A DNA stretch of 64,000 nucleotides, from the NCBI GenBank assembly GCA_037974335.1, contig CM075729.1, positions 111,024,437-111,088,436 of the forward strand, given 5' to 3'. The notes under the pieces are model-generated. The model worked only from the letters and a program-made list of their open reading frames with translations. It was not told where the DNA came from and did no database searches. This DNA comes from Prionace glauca (taxonomy: Eukaryota; Chordata; Chondrichthyes; Carcharhiniformes; Carcharhinidae). This document shows, one piece after another, positions 20,726 through 31,084 of this stretch (position 1 is its first letter; each line of letters opens with the position of its first letter). The position numbers and the translations under genes are program-made.

Positions 20726-23700
20726 CTGTTAAAGGAAGAAGAGGTGTTAAAAATTTATTCATTTTCAGAGAGACAGAGACTGTGGATGTGATCAAGAGAA
20801 TATGAGAGAGACAAAGAGAGACAGGGAGACAGCGAGACATAGAGAAAGGAAGATATTCTCACACATCCATACTGACGGTGACACATAGAAGCCCACACAC
20901 CCACACACAAATGCACGATGGACATACACACAAACACGCACACACACACATACACACACACACACAATGTTTGAAACAGAATGAACAATAATGTACACAG
21001 TTACACAGAGACAATATTTGATGATCAGCTTACTCTTTGCAGGATTGTAGTCACTCTTTCCTCTCTCTGTAAAACAAGGAATGTTCAGTGAGTGATGAGA
21101 CTGAGAGAAAATCAGAGACAGAGGCTGGGACTCTCACTCACACTGAGCCCCTACAATCAAACTCTGAATCTTCACTCCCACCACAACCTGAGACCCTCAC
21201 TCCTTCTTGACCCTGGATCCTCCCTCTCATCCTGTCCTGAGACCCTTACTCCTACCTGACCCTGGATCCTCACTCCCGTCCTGTTATTAAACCCTCACTC
21301 TTACCTGAGCCCTCACTGATACCCTGAACTCCTCATCCAATTTGAGACCCTTCCCATAATTCTCAAACCCCCTTTATCATGAGCACCTTACTGACCCTAT
21401 CCCAAACCTGCAGCTCTTCCACCCACCCACCAACCCCCTCCCCGCCCCAACACCAACCTGAGACCCACAGCCTGAGCCACTGTTACTCTGGAACACTCTC
21501 CCACAATCCCTGCCCCCAGTGAGCTATCATCCGCTGTCTCTGACATCCATCATTATGAATTGATTCGAAAGGCTAGTCATTGCACAAATCAATTCCAGCC
21601 TCGTGGACTGCCTGGATCCACTACAGTTCACCTACCGCTCTTTTCCCTCCAATTCCTACCTTTCTTCTTGCAGATGATGACAGCCACAATGAGAGCGATG
21701 AGCATGAGGACCCCGACCACAATCCCGACAGTAACAGCAACCTGGGAGCGAGACTTTGGTTCTGTTAGAGAGAGAATCAGAGAGACTGAGTGAATTAGGG
21801 AGAGGAAAAAGTGAGAATCAGAGTGAAATAGAACATGAGAGAATGTGAGAGAATGAGGGAGGAGGACAATCAACTAAGAGTAAGGGAGAGGGAGAATGAG
21901 AGATAGAGAAAGATTATGGAGACAGGATGAGAGAGTGAATCAAAGAGAAACAAAGAGAAATGAGGGAGTGAATCAGAGAGAGAGAGTCAGGAAACACATA
22001 GAAAATGGCCTTTCAGCCCATCCATTGATGCTGGTATTTATGTTGCACTTCAGCCTCCTCCCATCATTCCTCATCTAATTCAATCATTTTAACTCTATTC
22101 CCACTCACTCATTTGCTTGTCTCTCTTCCCCTTAAACTATGCAGTTCAGTTCAGCCACTCCCTGTGGCAGCGAGCTCCACATTCTCATCACTCTTTGGAT
22201 GAAGAGGTTTCTCATGAATTCCCCATTGGGTTTCTTGTATTGATGGCCACTGGATAGGCTCTTCCCACAACAGGAACACTCTCAATGTGTCTGTCTATAA
22301 AAAACCTTTCATAATTTTAAACTCCTCGATTAGATCAGCCCTCAGCCTTCTGTTTTCCTGAGAGCAGAGACCCAGCCGGTTAATCTTTTCCTGAGATGTC
22401 CACCCACTCATTTCTGGAATCATCTCTGTAAATCTTCTCTACACTCTCTCCCCTGACTCTATATCCTTAATATGAAATGGTGATTGGAACTGCACACGGT
22501 CTTTAAATGTGGTCTAACCAAGGTTTGGCAATCACATCCCTGCTTTACAATTCTATTCCTCGAGAAGCAAAACCTGGTTTTTGATTGTATTTTGTTTATT
22601 GCCTAACCTGTAACTATATGTTTACTGATTGGTGTATTTCTACACCAAGATCCTTTGTTTCTCAACCCTCCCTATTCATCGTTAACTGAAAAATACCTCA
22701 CGTTTATCTGTGCTGAACTTTATTCATCAACTATTTGCTGAAGTTTATTCATGTCCAATTAATTTATTCCAGTTCTCTTTAAAATCAAATAATTCCCCCA
22801 ATTTGATGTCATCTGAAAACTAAGAAATGGTGTTTTTGATTCCAATATCCAAGTTATGGAGTGTAAGTTGTGAACAGCGGTGATCCCAGCACTGAACCTT
22901 GTGGAACATCATTTACCACTTTCTGGAACTCTGAAATTCCCTTTACTCACACTCTCTGCTTTCTGTCCCAAAGTCAGTGAGTGATCCATTCTGTCACTGA
23001 ACCCCTAACTCCACTTGCTTTGACCTTGTCAATCAGTCCATCACAAACCCCCTTCCCTATTTCATTTGAAAAATTATATGATATTATATCTATTACATCT
23101 CCATTGTCTATTCTCTTTGTTACATCCTCAAAAATTCCACTCAGTGGAGTAAAACAACATTTTCCATTTCAAAATCCATGCTGATTGTTCATTGTTATAG
23201 TATTCGATTCTAGATTTTCATGAATTGTCTCCAATAGAAGGAATTCCATTATTTTTCTGAATACTGATCATAATCTGCCTGAAGTAAAGTCCCAGGATGC
23301 ACTGGCTCCTGTCCTACTGTAATATTTGATATGATATATTATTGACACATGTATTGGTATAAAGAGAAAAGCATTGTATCTTGGATAAACCGGGCTCCCT
23401 CCATCCTCTGATATTCCACAGTGCCCTATCTCCTGTAATATCCCGGGAAACACCGGCTCCTGATAGGCTGTAATATCCCAGATACACCGCGATTTGTCCT
23501 TCGGAAAAAACTCAGGATACACCACGGTCTGTCCTACTGCAATATCCCAGATACACTGGGTCCCACCTACTGTAATATCCCAGAATGGTCCAGGTCAAGA
23601 CCTACTCTCGTGTCCAATGAAACACCAGGCCCACTGCAATCACAATCTCCCATGATACACTGTATCACGTTGCAGTGTGAAACCACAATATATAACACAT

Positions 23701-26700
23701 TGAATAATATTTATTTCCCTCTCTCTATATCCTGGGCTGACAGCTCAGCACTGACCCTCCCTCCTGTGATCCTGCTCTGAGGCTGGGTCCTCTCTAACAG
23801 TGAGAAACAGTCTTACCGTAAATCACCACCAGTGTCTCCTTCATCCCGCTGTGTTCCACCCGACAGGAATACTCGGCCTGGTCCTCTGGATCAAACTCGA
23901 TCCATTTCCGGATCTGGTAGGTGCTGTCGTGATTGGGTAAGATCCCAGTGGACAGAGTCTCACCAATCACCACTCCGTCTCTCCACAGATTCACCTCGAT
24001 GGCCTGAGGGTAAAACCCGGTGATGGCACAGGACAGCCGGTTAGAATCACCCAGACGGGTAAAGGACACGACGGGGGCAACTGAGAGAGAAAGAAAGAGG
24101 AGTCAGTACAGGAACCTCGAGATAGAGAGTCCCGGCATCACCCCCTTCACCGACTCTCACTCCCCCCTCACTCACCGACTCTCACTCCCCCCTCACTCAC
24201 CGACTCTCACTCCCCCCTCACTCACCGACTCTCACTCCCCCCTCACTCACCGACTCTCACTCCCCCCTCACTCACTGACTCTCACTCCCCCCTCACTCAC
24301 CGACTCTCACTCCCCCCTCACTCACCGACTCTCACTCCCCCCTCACTCACCGACTCTCACTCCCCCCTCACTCACCGACTCTCACTCCCCCCTCACTCAC
24401 CGACTCTCACCCCCCCCTCGCTCACCGACTCTCACTCCCCCCTCGCTCACCGACTCTCACTCCCCCCTCATTCGCCGACTCTCACTCCCCCTCACTCACC
24501 GACTCTCACTCCCCCCTCACTCACCGGCTCTCACTCCCCCCTCACTCGCCGACTCTCACTCCCCCCTCACTCGCCGACTCTCACTCCCCCCTCACTCGCC
24601 GACTCTCACTCCCCCATCGCTCACCGACTCTCACTCGCCCCTCGCTCACCGACTCTCACTCCCCCCTCACTCGCCGACTCTCACTCCCCCCTCCCTCACC
24701 AACTCTCACTCCCCCCTCGCTCACCGACTCTCACTCCCCCCTCACTCACCAACTCTCACTCACCGACTCTCACTCCCCCCTCACTCACCGACTCTCACTC
24801 CCCCCTCACTCACCGACTCTCACTCCCCCCTCACTCACCGACTCTCACTCCCCCTCACTCACCGACTCTCACTCCCCCCTCACTCACCGACAGTCACTCC
24901 CCCCCTCACTCACCAACTCTCACTCACCGACTCTCACTCCCCCCATCACTCACTGACTCTCACTCCCCCCTCACTCAGCGACTCTCACTCCCTCCTCACT
25001 CACCGACTCTCACTCCCTCCTCACTCACCGACTCTCACTCCCCCCTCATTCACCGACTCTCACTCCCCCCTCACTCACCGACTCTCACTCCCCCCTCACT
25101 CACCGACTCTCACTCCCCCCTCACTCACCGACTCTCACTCCCCCCTCACTCACCGACAGTCACTCCCCCCCTCACTCACCAACTCTCACTCACCGACTCT
25201 CACTCCCCCCATCACTCACCGACTCTCACTCCCCCCTCACTCTCCGACTCTCACTCCCCCCTCACTCACCAACTCTCAATTCTCTCTGTCCGTACTCTAG
25301 GTATTTTCTCAGCCACTCGATACACTCCACCTCCAGGTAATGTTTCCATCGCTGGTTGTTGTCAGTCTGTTGGTCGCACCAGTTTTTGATGCTCCCACCC
25401 CAAGACACTGGGGTCACCCACACCATGTGCTTCTTGTCAAAGCTGAGAACATCATGTCCGTCCCACCCATACTGGCTGAATTCATTTGTGGTTCCATCAT
25501 CCCTCAGGTCACAGCCAGTCATCAGCTGGTAAACATGGATCCCTGTGGATCAGAAACACAAACAGCCAATCAGAGACAGTCCCAATGGGTGATCCCACCT
25601 GCACAGTCAATCAGAACCAATCTCACTAGGTAATCACATCTCACCAGCCAATCAACATCAACTACTCTGACCCCTCCCCCACTCACACAGCCAATCAGAG
25701 CCAGCCTCAATCCCTCCACACATTCACAGCCAATCACATTTCCTGTCACATCTCCAATCGTAGCCAATCAGCCTCTGGCTCCCGGTTCCTGATCCACACT
25801 GGGTTTCTCCTCATTCCCACCTGGATCCCCGGGTGCTGGGAGAGTGAGCACTCACCTCCTGTCTGGTTGCTGCGGGACATGAGGAGCGGAGTATCAGCTC
25901 TGAAATACATCTCCTGCTCCTGTGCAAAGATCTTCTTCCTCTCCCAGGCTGCCGGACCCTCTCTCTCCACCATCCACTGCTCCCGGGGGATCAGCTCCCT
26001 CCGATCACTGTCGTACATAACAAACTGGACACCGTCCACATAACCGACACCCACAAACTCCGGGAAACCCGGGATCGGAGTCATTCCCGTGAAGAAATAC
26101 CGGAGAGAGTGAGAGCCTGAAATAGAGAGAGAGAGAATTCAGGATATACACCCTAAAAACACCAACACCCTCACACACACACACACACACACAGATTGGG
26201 GCATGAACCCCAAAACACTGATTCCAAACTGAGAGCAAAACCTCCACCCAGCCTGGCATTGCCCCTCTCACACCCCATCACTCACTGACCCAGGGTTAAT
26301 ACCCCAGTACCCAGCCTGGCATTGCCCCTCTCACAGCCCATCACTCACTGACCCAGGGTTAATACCCCAGTACCCAGCCTGTCATTGCCCCTCTCACACC
26401 CCATCACTCACTGACCCAGGGTTAATGCCCCAGTACCCAGCCTGGCATTGCCCCTCTCACACCCCATCACTCACTGACCCAGGGTTAATACCCCAGTACC
26501 CAACCTGTCATTGCCCCTCTCACACCCCATCACTCACTGACCCAGAGTTAATGCCCCAGTACCCAGCCTGTCATTGCCCCTCTCACACCCCATCACTCAC
26601 TGACCCAGGGTTAATACCCCAGTACCCAGCCTGTCATTGCCCCTCTCACACCCCATCGCTCACTGACCCAGGGTTAATACCCCAGTACCCAGCCTGGCAT

Positions 26701-26916
26701 TGCCCCTCTCACACCCCATCACTCACTGACCCAGGGTTAATGCCCCAGTACCCAGCCTGGCATTGCCCCTCTCACACCCCATCACTCACTGACCCAGGGT
26801 TAATACCCCAGTACCCAGTCTGGCATTGCCCCTCTCACACCCCATCACTCACCTGCAGACACCTCTCCACACAGAAGGACCAGCTCTATCAATCCAATCA
26901 TTGCTGCTTCCCTCAT
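20679..26916 (-). CDS. MHC class I heavy chain, gene 2 (complete, probably non-classical)
   Basis: Seven coding exons on the minus strand: leader 26916-26853, alpha1 26116-25856, alpha2 25542-25270, alpha3 24080-23817, TM 21761-21660, tail 21066-21034 and 20725-20679. They total 1044 nt (347 residues plus stop). All introns are phase 1 with GT-AG ends, as in vertebrate class I genes. The mature chain opens GSHSLRYFFTG (Tyr7 kept) and has a sequon NQT at the end of alpha1, Arg at the mammalian Tyr84 site, and the alpha2 and alpha3 cysteine pairs. Position 59 is Ala, 143 Ile, 146 Trp and 147 Cys, whereas Tyr159 and Tyr171 are kept. Loss of several residues that hold peptide ends argues for a non-classical role (inference). 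It should sit at the cell surface paired with beta2-microglobulin. Intron 3 is a 1.1-kb minisatellite. Confidence 0.9.
20878..20972. repeat. CA-rich microsatellite in intron 6 of gene 2
   Basis: Imperfect CACACA tract; the gene 3 counterpart (47440-47477) is shorter. Confidence 0.85.
21034..21066 (-). CDS. Gene 2 cytoplasmic exon (33 bp)
   Basis: Acceptor GTTTTACAG|AGAGAGG, donor GCAAAGA|GTAAGC, phase 1-1. It codes ERGKSDYNPAK, close to the KKG-Y-x-PA tail motif of fish class I chains. It is too short for ORF-based detection and was found by splice sites and by its gene 3 twin. Confidence 0.85.
21660..21761 (-). CDS. Gene 2 connecting/transmembrane exon
   Basis: 102-bp phase 1-1 exon between TCTAACAG|AACC and AAGAAAG|GTAGG. 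It codes a short connecting peptide EPKSRSQ, a hydrophobic helix (VAVTVGIVVGVLMLIALIVA and a few more residues) and the stop-transfer KKK. Confidence 0.92.
21766..21990. repeat. GA-rich purine tract
   Basis: Imperfect GAGA/GAGAAT low-complexity sequence in intron 4 directly upstream of the TM exon acceptor. The equivalent in gene 3 is 48195-48420. Confidence 0.75.
22131..23285 (-). mobile_element. CR1-like LINE fragment in intron 4 of gene 2
   Basis: Uninterrupted paralogue of the LINE at 1-2900. Minus-strand translation again gives the VQRRF/ERL-like C-terminal block near 22400 in degraded form. It has no intact ORF. It lies in gene sense orientation. Confidence 0.7.
23290..23690. repeat. 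35-bp minisatellite, short copy
   Basis: About 11 diverged TGTAATATCCCAG-type units in intron 4 of gene 2. Confidence 0.7.
23817..24080 (-). CDS. Gene 2 alpha3 (Ig C1-set) exon
   Basis: 264 bp, phase 1-1, same boundaries as gene 1. Cysteines lie in RLSCAITGFYP and YSCRVEH. It differs from gene 3 at two residues, so alpha3 is nearly invariant in the cluster. Confidence 0.95.
24145..25277 (-). repeat. 25-bp minisatellite filling intron 3 of gene 2
   Basis: About 45 units, the shortest of the three arrays. The first unit is the alpha2 donor (GAGTTG|GTGAGTGAGG; most units have GAGTCG). Scattered CTCGCC variants turn the GT of the repeated donor motif into GC. Gene 2, with the smallest array, is also the gene with the cleanest coding sequence. 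Confidence 0.95.
25270..25542 (-). CDS. Gene 2 alpha2 exon
   Basis: 273 bp, phase 1-1. It starts GIHVYQLMTGCDL. The helix reads GGSIKNWCDQQTD where genes 1 and 3 keep the T143 and W147 equivalents (ITKNSW, ITKNRW). It ends ECIEWLRKYLEYGQREL, keeping the cysteine and the Tyr171 equivalent. Confidence 0.94.
25564..25771 (-). promoter_or_regulatory. Six CCAAT/Y-box motifs in intron 2 of gene 2
   Basis: Motifs start at 25564, 25605 (AGTCAATCAG variant), 25646, 25689, 25728 and 25762, spacing 34-43 bp. Orientation, order and spacing match genes 1 and 3. Confidence 0.6.
25856..26116 (-). CDS. Gene 2 alpha1 exon
   Basis: 261 bp, phase 1-1, between CTATTTCAG|GCTCTC and ACAGGAG|GTGAGT. It begins SHSLRYFFTGMTPIPG, includes VGYVDGVQFVMYDSD and EQWMV, and ends LLMSRSNQTG. 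Tyr59 is replaced by Ala (GPAAW). Confidence 0.94.
26171..26194. repeat. CA microsatellite in intron 1 of gene 2
   Basis: Short (CA)n run, kept at 57381-57403 in gene 3. Confidence 0.85.
26248..26852 (-). repeat. 63-bp minisatellite in intron 1 of gene 2
   Basis: About 9.6 units of 63 bp that run right up to the leader exon donor. Each unit in gene sense contains GTGAGTGATGGGGTGTGAG, the same sequence as the intronic side of that donor. The gene 3 array has the same 605-bp length. A 63-bp unit keeps a plus-strand frame open, which is not a gene. Confidence 0.95.
26853..26916 (-). CDS. Gene 2 leader (signal peptide) exon
   Basis: 64 bp, ending in phase 1 at GTCTGCAG|GTGAGT. It encodes 21 residues starting MREAAMIGLIELVLL and ending in VSA, a normal signal peptide with a hydrophobic core and a small residue at the cleavage site. 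The first ATG is chosen; an internal Met at codon 6 is the alternative. Confidence 0.92.
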
Positions 26917-27085
26917 GTTGGGGAAACATTTGGAGGAAACTCTTTTTCGAAGAAAGACCATTTTCTCAACTCACTCCTTCCGTGTTTCCCTGTTTACACT
27001 GAGCCTCAATCTGATTGGACACAAAATAGGACTGAACCAATCAAAATAAAGAGATTCAGTGAGTCATCAGTCTCCGGCAGAATAG
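26917..27085 (-). promoter_or_regulatory. SXY-like promoter of gene 2
   Basis: In gene sense, an X2/CRE-AP1-like TGACTCA (27066-27060) preceded by an X1-like CCGGAGACTGATGA is followed 16 bp later by a Y box, TGATTGG (27043-27037). A further inverted CCAAT lies at 27011-27018. The order and spacing fit the RFX/CREB/NF-Y/CIITA-NLRC5 SXY module known for MHC genes. I see no clear TATA box and only weak ISRE-like GAAA words. Confidence 0.65.
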
Positions 27086-27149
27086 ACACAAACAGGGCGA
27101 GAAACTGCCTCAATGTTGAGAATTGCCCAATCAGCTAACTATAGTCCAT

Positions 27150-27570
27150 TCTCCCATGGTGGTGCAGTGGTTAGCACAGTTGCCTCACAATATGAGGGAC
27201 TTGGGTTCAAATCTAGCCTTGGATCACTGTGTGGAATTTCTACATTTTCCCCATGTGTACATGGCTTTCCTCTGGGTGCTCCAGTTTCCTCCCACACTCT
27301 GAAATGGCTTGGTTAGGTGATTCGTGAAAAGTCTGACAACACCAGGTTTCAATCCAACCGATTTATTTGATAGTAAACACACTAGCTTTCGGGTTAGCCC
27401 CTTTGTCAGGTGAAACCTGGTGTTGTCAGACTTTTTACTGTGTTTCCCCCAGTCCAACACCAGCATATCCACATCATTTAGGCGATTAGGCCATACCAAA
27501 TTGCCCTTCACAGTCCCAAGATCTGTGCGTCAGAGGATTAGCCGTGGTAAATACATAGGGCTACAGTGAT
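27150..27570 (+). mobile_element. HE1-like SINE with a nested insertion
   Basis: Plus-strand SINE: head GGTGCAGTGGTTAGCAC, middle TTTCCTCCCACACTCTG, and the rest resuming at about 27481 (TTAGGCCATACCAAATTGCC). It is split by another repeat at 27321-27479. The equivalent place in duplicon 3 (after 58330) lacks this SINE. Confidence 0.75.
27321..27479 (+). mobile_element. Fold-back shark repeat nested in SINE
   Basis: About 159 bp flanked by a 9-bp near-identical target duplication (TAGGTGATT / TAGGCGATT). It contains perfect 25-bp inverted arms: the GACAACACCAGGTTTCA arm at about 27324-27348 and its complement at about 27411-27435. The right end is GCATATCCACATCATT. Confidence 0.7.
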
Positions 27571-27689
27571 ACAGTCAGAGTGAAGGTGCTCTGTCTGAGA
27601 GTTAGGCTGAATGGACACTTTCATTAGTGACCAGAATGAATGAGCTGAAGGGAGTTTGACATAGGGACAGAGGGATGGATGTTTGAGCG

Positions 27690-28680
27690 AACCATTCAAT
27701 TAGATCATCACTAGTCTGAACTCCAATTTCTGACAATAACCCATACCCTGAGATATCATTACCCAATAAAAATCTATCACTCTCACATTTTAAAGCTCCA
27801 ATTGTTCACAATTTTTGGTGGAGAGACTGGATGTGGATTCCAGACTATCGCATCATTTTAACATTATAAGAAGATCTCCCCTCAAAATTCTAAACTCTCT
27901 GGAATAAAAAATAAGTTTATACAACCCTTCAAACTTTATCCTTTAGTTTAAATCCCTATCCTCTGAAGTGCATCTTGACATAGGAAAAACTTTATTGTCC
28001 ATTGTCAGTGTTGGAGAGTTGGAGGTATTATTTTTGCAGGAATATAGGATTGGTTAATAAGAACATAAGAACAAGGAGCAGGAATAGGAACTCTGGCCCC
28101 TCGAGCCTGCTCTGCCATTCAATAAGATCATGGCTGCTCAGCTCCACTTACCCACCTGCTCACCACAACGCTTTGACAAAGGGCTTTGACAAAGGGTCAT
28201 CTGGACTCGAAACATCAACTCTCTTTACTCTCCTTACAGGTGCTGCCAGACCTACTGAGATCTTCCAGTGTTTTCTCTTTTGGCACCATAATTCTTAATT
28301 CCTTTACTGATCAAAAATGTATCTATCCTTGTCTTAAAAACATTCAATGAGGTAGCATCAACTGCTTCACTGGGCAGGGAATTCCACAGGTTCACAACCA
28401 TTTGGGTGATGAAGTTCCTCCTCAACTCAGTCCTAAATCTGCTCCATCTGATTTTGAGGCCATTTCCCCTCACTCTTTGTTTTCTGATAATTAACCAATT
28501 CTCTATCCATGCTAATACATTATCCATAACACAGTGCACCTTTATCATATGCTGTAGTCTTTGGTGTGGCACCTTGTCAAATGCTTTCTGGAAATCAAGA
28601 ACCACCACATCCACAGATTCCCCATTGTCCACTGTGCATGTGGGGTCCACCAAAGAATTCCACCAAATTAATTAAACATG
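27690..28680 (-). mobile_element. CR1-like LINE fragments, internally deleted
   Basis: Minus-strand LINE. 28653-28252 encodes VDVVVLDFQKAFDKVPHQRL followed directly by the C-terminal RRNFITQMVVNLWNSLP block, so the middle of the RT is missing. The 3' part near 28060-28150 has CCATTCAATAAGATCATGG. A different shark repeat (GGTCATCTGGACTCGAAAC to TTTTCTCTTTTGG, about 28165-28285) is inserted. 27690-27990 looks like a further LINE 3' fragment. Confidence 0.7.
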
Positions 28681-28769
28681 ACCTGGCCTTCATGAACCCA
28701 TGCTGCATTTACCCAATGGGGCAATTTACATCCAGATGTCAAATAGAGAAGAAACATTTATTTTGGCAT

Positions 28770-29360
28770 AAATGGGCCATTTTCAAGTTGGCCGGCTCTG
28801 GTTAGTGGAGTGTCACTAGGATCAGTGCTCGGACAATCAGCCGTTTACAATCTACAGTCTTGACTCAGGCCAAGAAGATAGGTGTAGTGTATCTAAACTT
28901 GCAGTGCCCTCAAAGCTCGGTGCAAAGAAGGAAGGATTAAATTGGTTAGGATTGTATTCATTGGGGTCTAGAAGAATGAGGAGGATAGCACAGAAACTTA
29001 TAAAATTCAAAGAGGCCTCTACAAGGTAGATCCAGGAAGGATGTTCCCAATGATGGGGGAGTCCAGAACCAGGGATTATCATCTGAGGATACAAGGTAAA
29101 CCATTGAGGACTGAGATGAGGAGAAATTTCTTCAGCCAGAGAATGGTAAGCCTTTGGAATTCACTATTGCAGGCAGCAGTTGGGGACCAAACAGTGTAAA
29201 TTTTCAAGAAACAGTTAGATATAGCATTGGGGCAAAGGAAATCAAAGGATATGTGAGAAGGTTGGATTGAGTTGGAAAATCAGCCATGAATGAATGAATG
29301 GCAGAGCAGGTTTGATGGGCTGAATGGCCTGTTCCTGCTCCTATTTTCTGAGTTTCGATG
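28770..29360 (+). mobile_element. CR1-like LINE 3' fragment (plus)
   Basis: It begins in a degraded RT block near TTCAAGTTGGCCGGC and ends in GATGGGCTGAATGGCC then TGTTCCTGCTCC. It shares its layout with 61085-61735 in duplicon 3. No intact frame remains. Confidence 0.65.
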
Positions 29361-29812
29361 AAATACAAACTGTTGGAGGATTAGAGAGCTGCAAAGAGAT
29401 TTGGACAAGTTAAGTGAATGGGCTGCAAGATGGCAGATGGAGTGTAACAGGGGATCAGTTACACTGTGTCTCCTGCCAGCACAATATGGCCCTCTGCGCA
29501 TTCACACTGGTCCATACAGTCATCACTCTCATTAACCCAGCCTGACAGAAGGCCTTTAATTTGAACCATGTCCCTCTTTCCTTCATAGAATCCCACTTTG
29601 TTATACTGTACAAGGGAGTAGTAAAGAGAGGGTGGAGTGAGAGACAGAGACAGAGTGAGTTGTGGCTGTGAGACACAGGTTGTAGAACATAGTATTGGTT
29701 TCAGGAAACCTTGCAAAGTCTGTTTTTTTTTACTTAAAACTCTTCTATCAAAGAGACAGAAGATGCAAACTGATCTCTTGGTGATATTGGAGACAAGCAC
29801 AGTATTAATCTA
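29361..29812. other. Duplicated flank, no gene seen
   Basis: From about 29587 it is the paralogue of 8799-9010 and 61980-62130. Nothing coding is supported. Confidence 0.55.
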
Positions 29813-30128
29813 AAGTAAAGTTAAAGTTTATTTATTGTCACAAGTAGGCTTTCATTCACACTGCAATGAAGTGACTGTAAAAATCCCCCAGTCACCACTC
29901 TCTGGCACCTGTTCAGGTACACTGCAAGAGAATTCAGCATGGATAATGCACCTAACCAGGTGTCTTTTGGACTGTAGGAGGAAACCAGAGCATCCGGAGG
30001 AAACCCACACTGACATGGGGAGAACATGCAAACTCCACACAGACAGTGACCAAAGCCAGGAATCAAACCCAGGTCCCTGGCACTGTGAGGCCACAGTGCT
30101 AACCGCTACACCTCGTTCCTCCCTAATT
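29813..30128 (-). mobile_element. tRNA-derived SINE, insertion specific to duplicon 2
   Basis: Reverse SINE from AAGTTTATTTATTGTCACAA to the head (reverse of AGCGGTTAGCACTGTGG). The paralogous sites at about 9010 and 62735 read through with CAGTATTAAT and no insert. A 6-bp TAATCT/TAATTT duplication flanks it. Confidence 0.85.
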
Positions 30129-30546
30129 TCACACTCAGCCTCTCTGATCTATTGTAGTCGATGCACGTTTCAGACACAAATGCATTTTGAAATGAATGAT
30201 TGTGTGTAAGGGTATTTCTGAGAACAGGGCACATTTATTTCCTTATTAATTCAGATGTAATGAAGTGAGACAGTTTTATCTGTGGGCCCAGTGAATACAC
30301 ATTGCACAACACTTCTGTGTTTGAGCTGAAATGTTGCTTCCTATTTCACATGATTAGAAATCACTACAACTGCTCGTATGTGGCAAAGAACAGAGTTGCT
30401 AGGGAGAGGGTGTGGCAGGGACACAGCGGGGGGGAGCGGGGGAGTGGTGCTATGCAACTTTGCTAGCATAGATTGAAAAGTAGAACACTTACTAAAAATT
30501 AGTGACCCGTGTGTACTCCACAAGGAACACACAAATTCTTCCAGGT
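30129..30546. other. Duplicated flank, no gene seen
   Basis: Continues the block seen at 9010-9392 and 62735-63089. No feature beyond homology is supported. Confidence 0.5.
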
Positions 30547-30875
30547 AGAATCATAGAATCCCTGCAGTGCAGAAAGAGGTCATTCAGTCCATTGATTCTC
30601 CAACAGAATATCTTCCCCAGTCACTATACCCATAATCCCACATTTACATGGGTAATTCCCCAAACCAATACATCTTGGAACACTGAGAGGAAATTTAGCA
30701 TGGCCAATCCTAACCAGTGGGAGGAAACTGGATCACCCAGATGAAACCCACACAGACATGGGGAGAAACTGCAAACTCCACACAGTCACCCTCGGCTAGA
30801 ATTGAACCCTGGTCCCTGGCACTATGGGGGGCAGCAATGTTAACCACTGTGCCAAAGCGCCCACCATTCAATATG
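30547..30875 (-). mobile_element. HE1-like SINE, ancestral copy
   Basis: Paralogue of 9393-9705. It has AGAATCATAGAATCCCTGCA at the tail end and the reverse of GGCACAGTGGTTAAC at the head end. Confidence 0.7.
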
Positions 30876-31001
30876 CAATCAGGAAAACAAATAGTTCTTT
30901 GATGTTGCAAAGGGATTGGAGAACAGGATTAAGAATTCTTGTCACAAACGTAAAGACCATTACTAACACCACACCTGCAATTCTGTGTCAATATTTTCCT
31001 G

Positions 31002-31069
31002 ATGTGGGTTTGCCGGCGTTGGACTAAATAAATCGGTTGGACTAAAACCTGGTGTTGTCAGACTTTTTT
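31002..31069 (+). mobile_element. 68-bp mini-insertion with perfect 13-bp target duplication
   Basis: A short copy of the same shark repeat as 27321-27479 (GCCGGCGTTGGACT, then AACCTGGTGTTGTCAGAC), flanked on both sides by CAATATTTTCCTG (30989-31001 and 31070-31082). It is absent from both paralogous sites. Confidence 0.85.
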
Positions 31070-31084
31070 CAATATTTTCCTGGC

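Noticed and set aside
20428-20805. 125-codon plus-strand ORF conserved in length at 46975-47352
   Set aside because: It overlaps the last coding exon of genes 2 and 3 in antisense. Differences between the copies are mostly amino-acid changing, so shared length reflects recent duplication and not coding constraint.
26425-27138. 237-codon plus-strand ORF
   Set aside because: It is the 63-bp intron 1 array read antisense to gene 2, running into the antisense of the leader exon.
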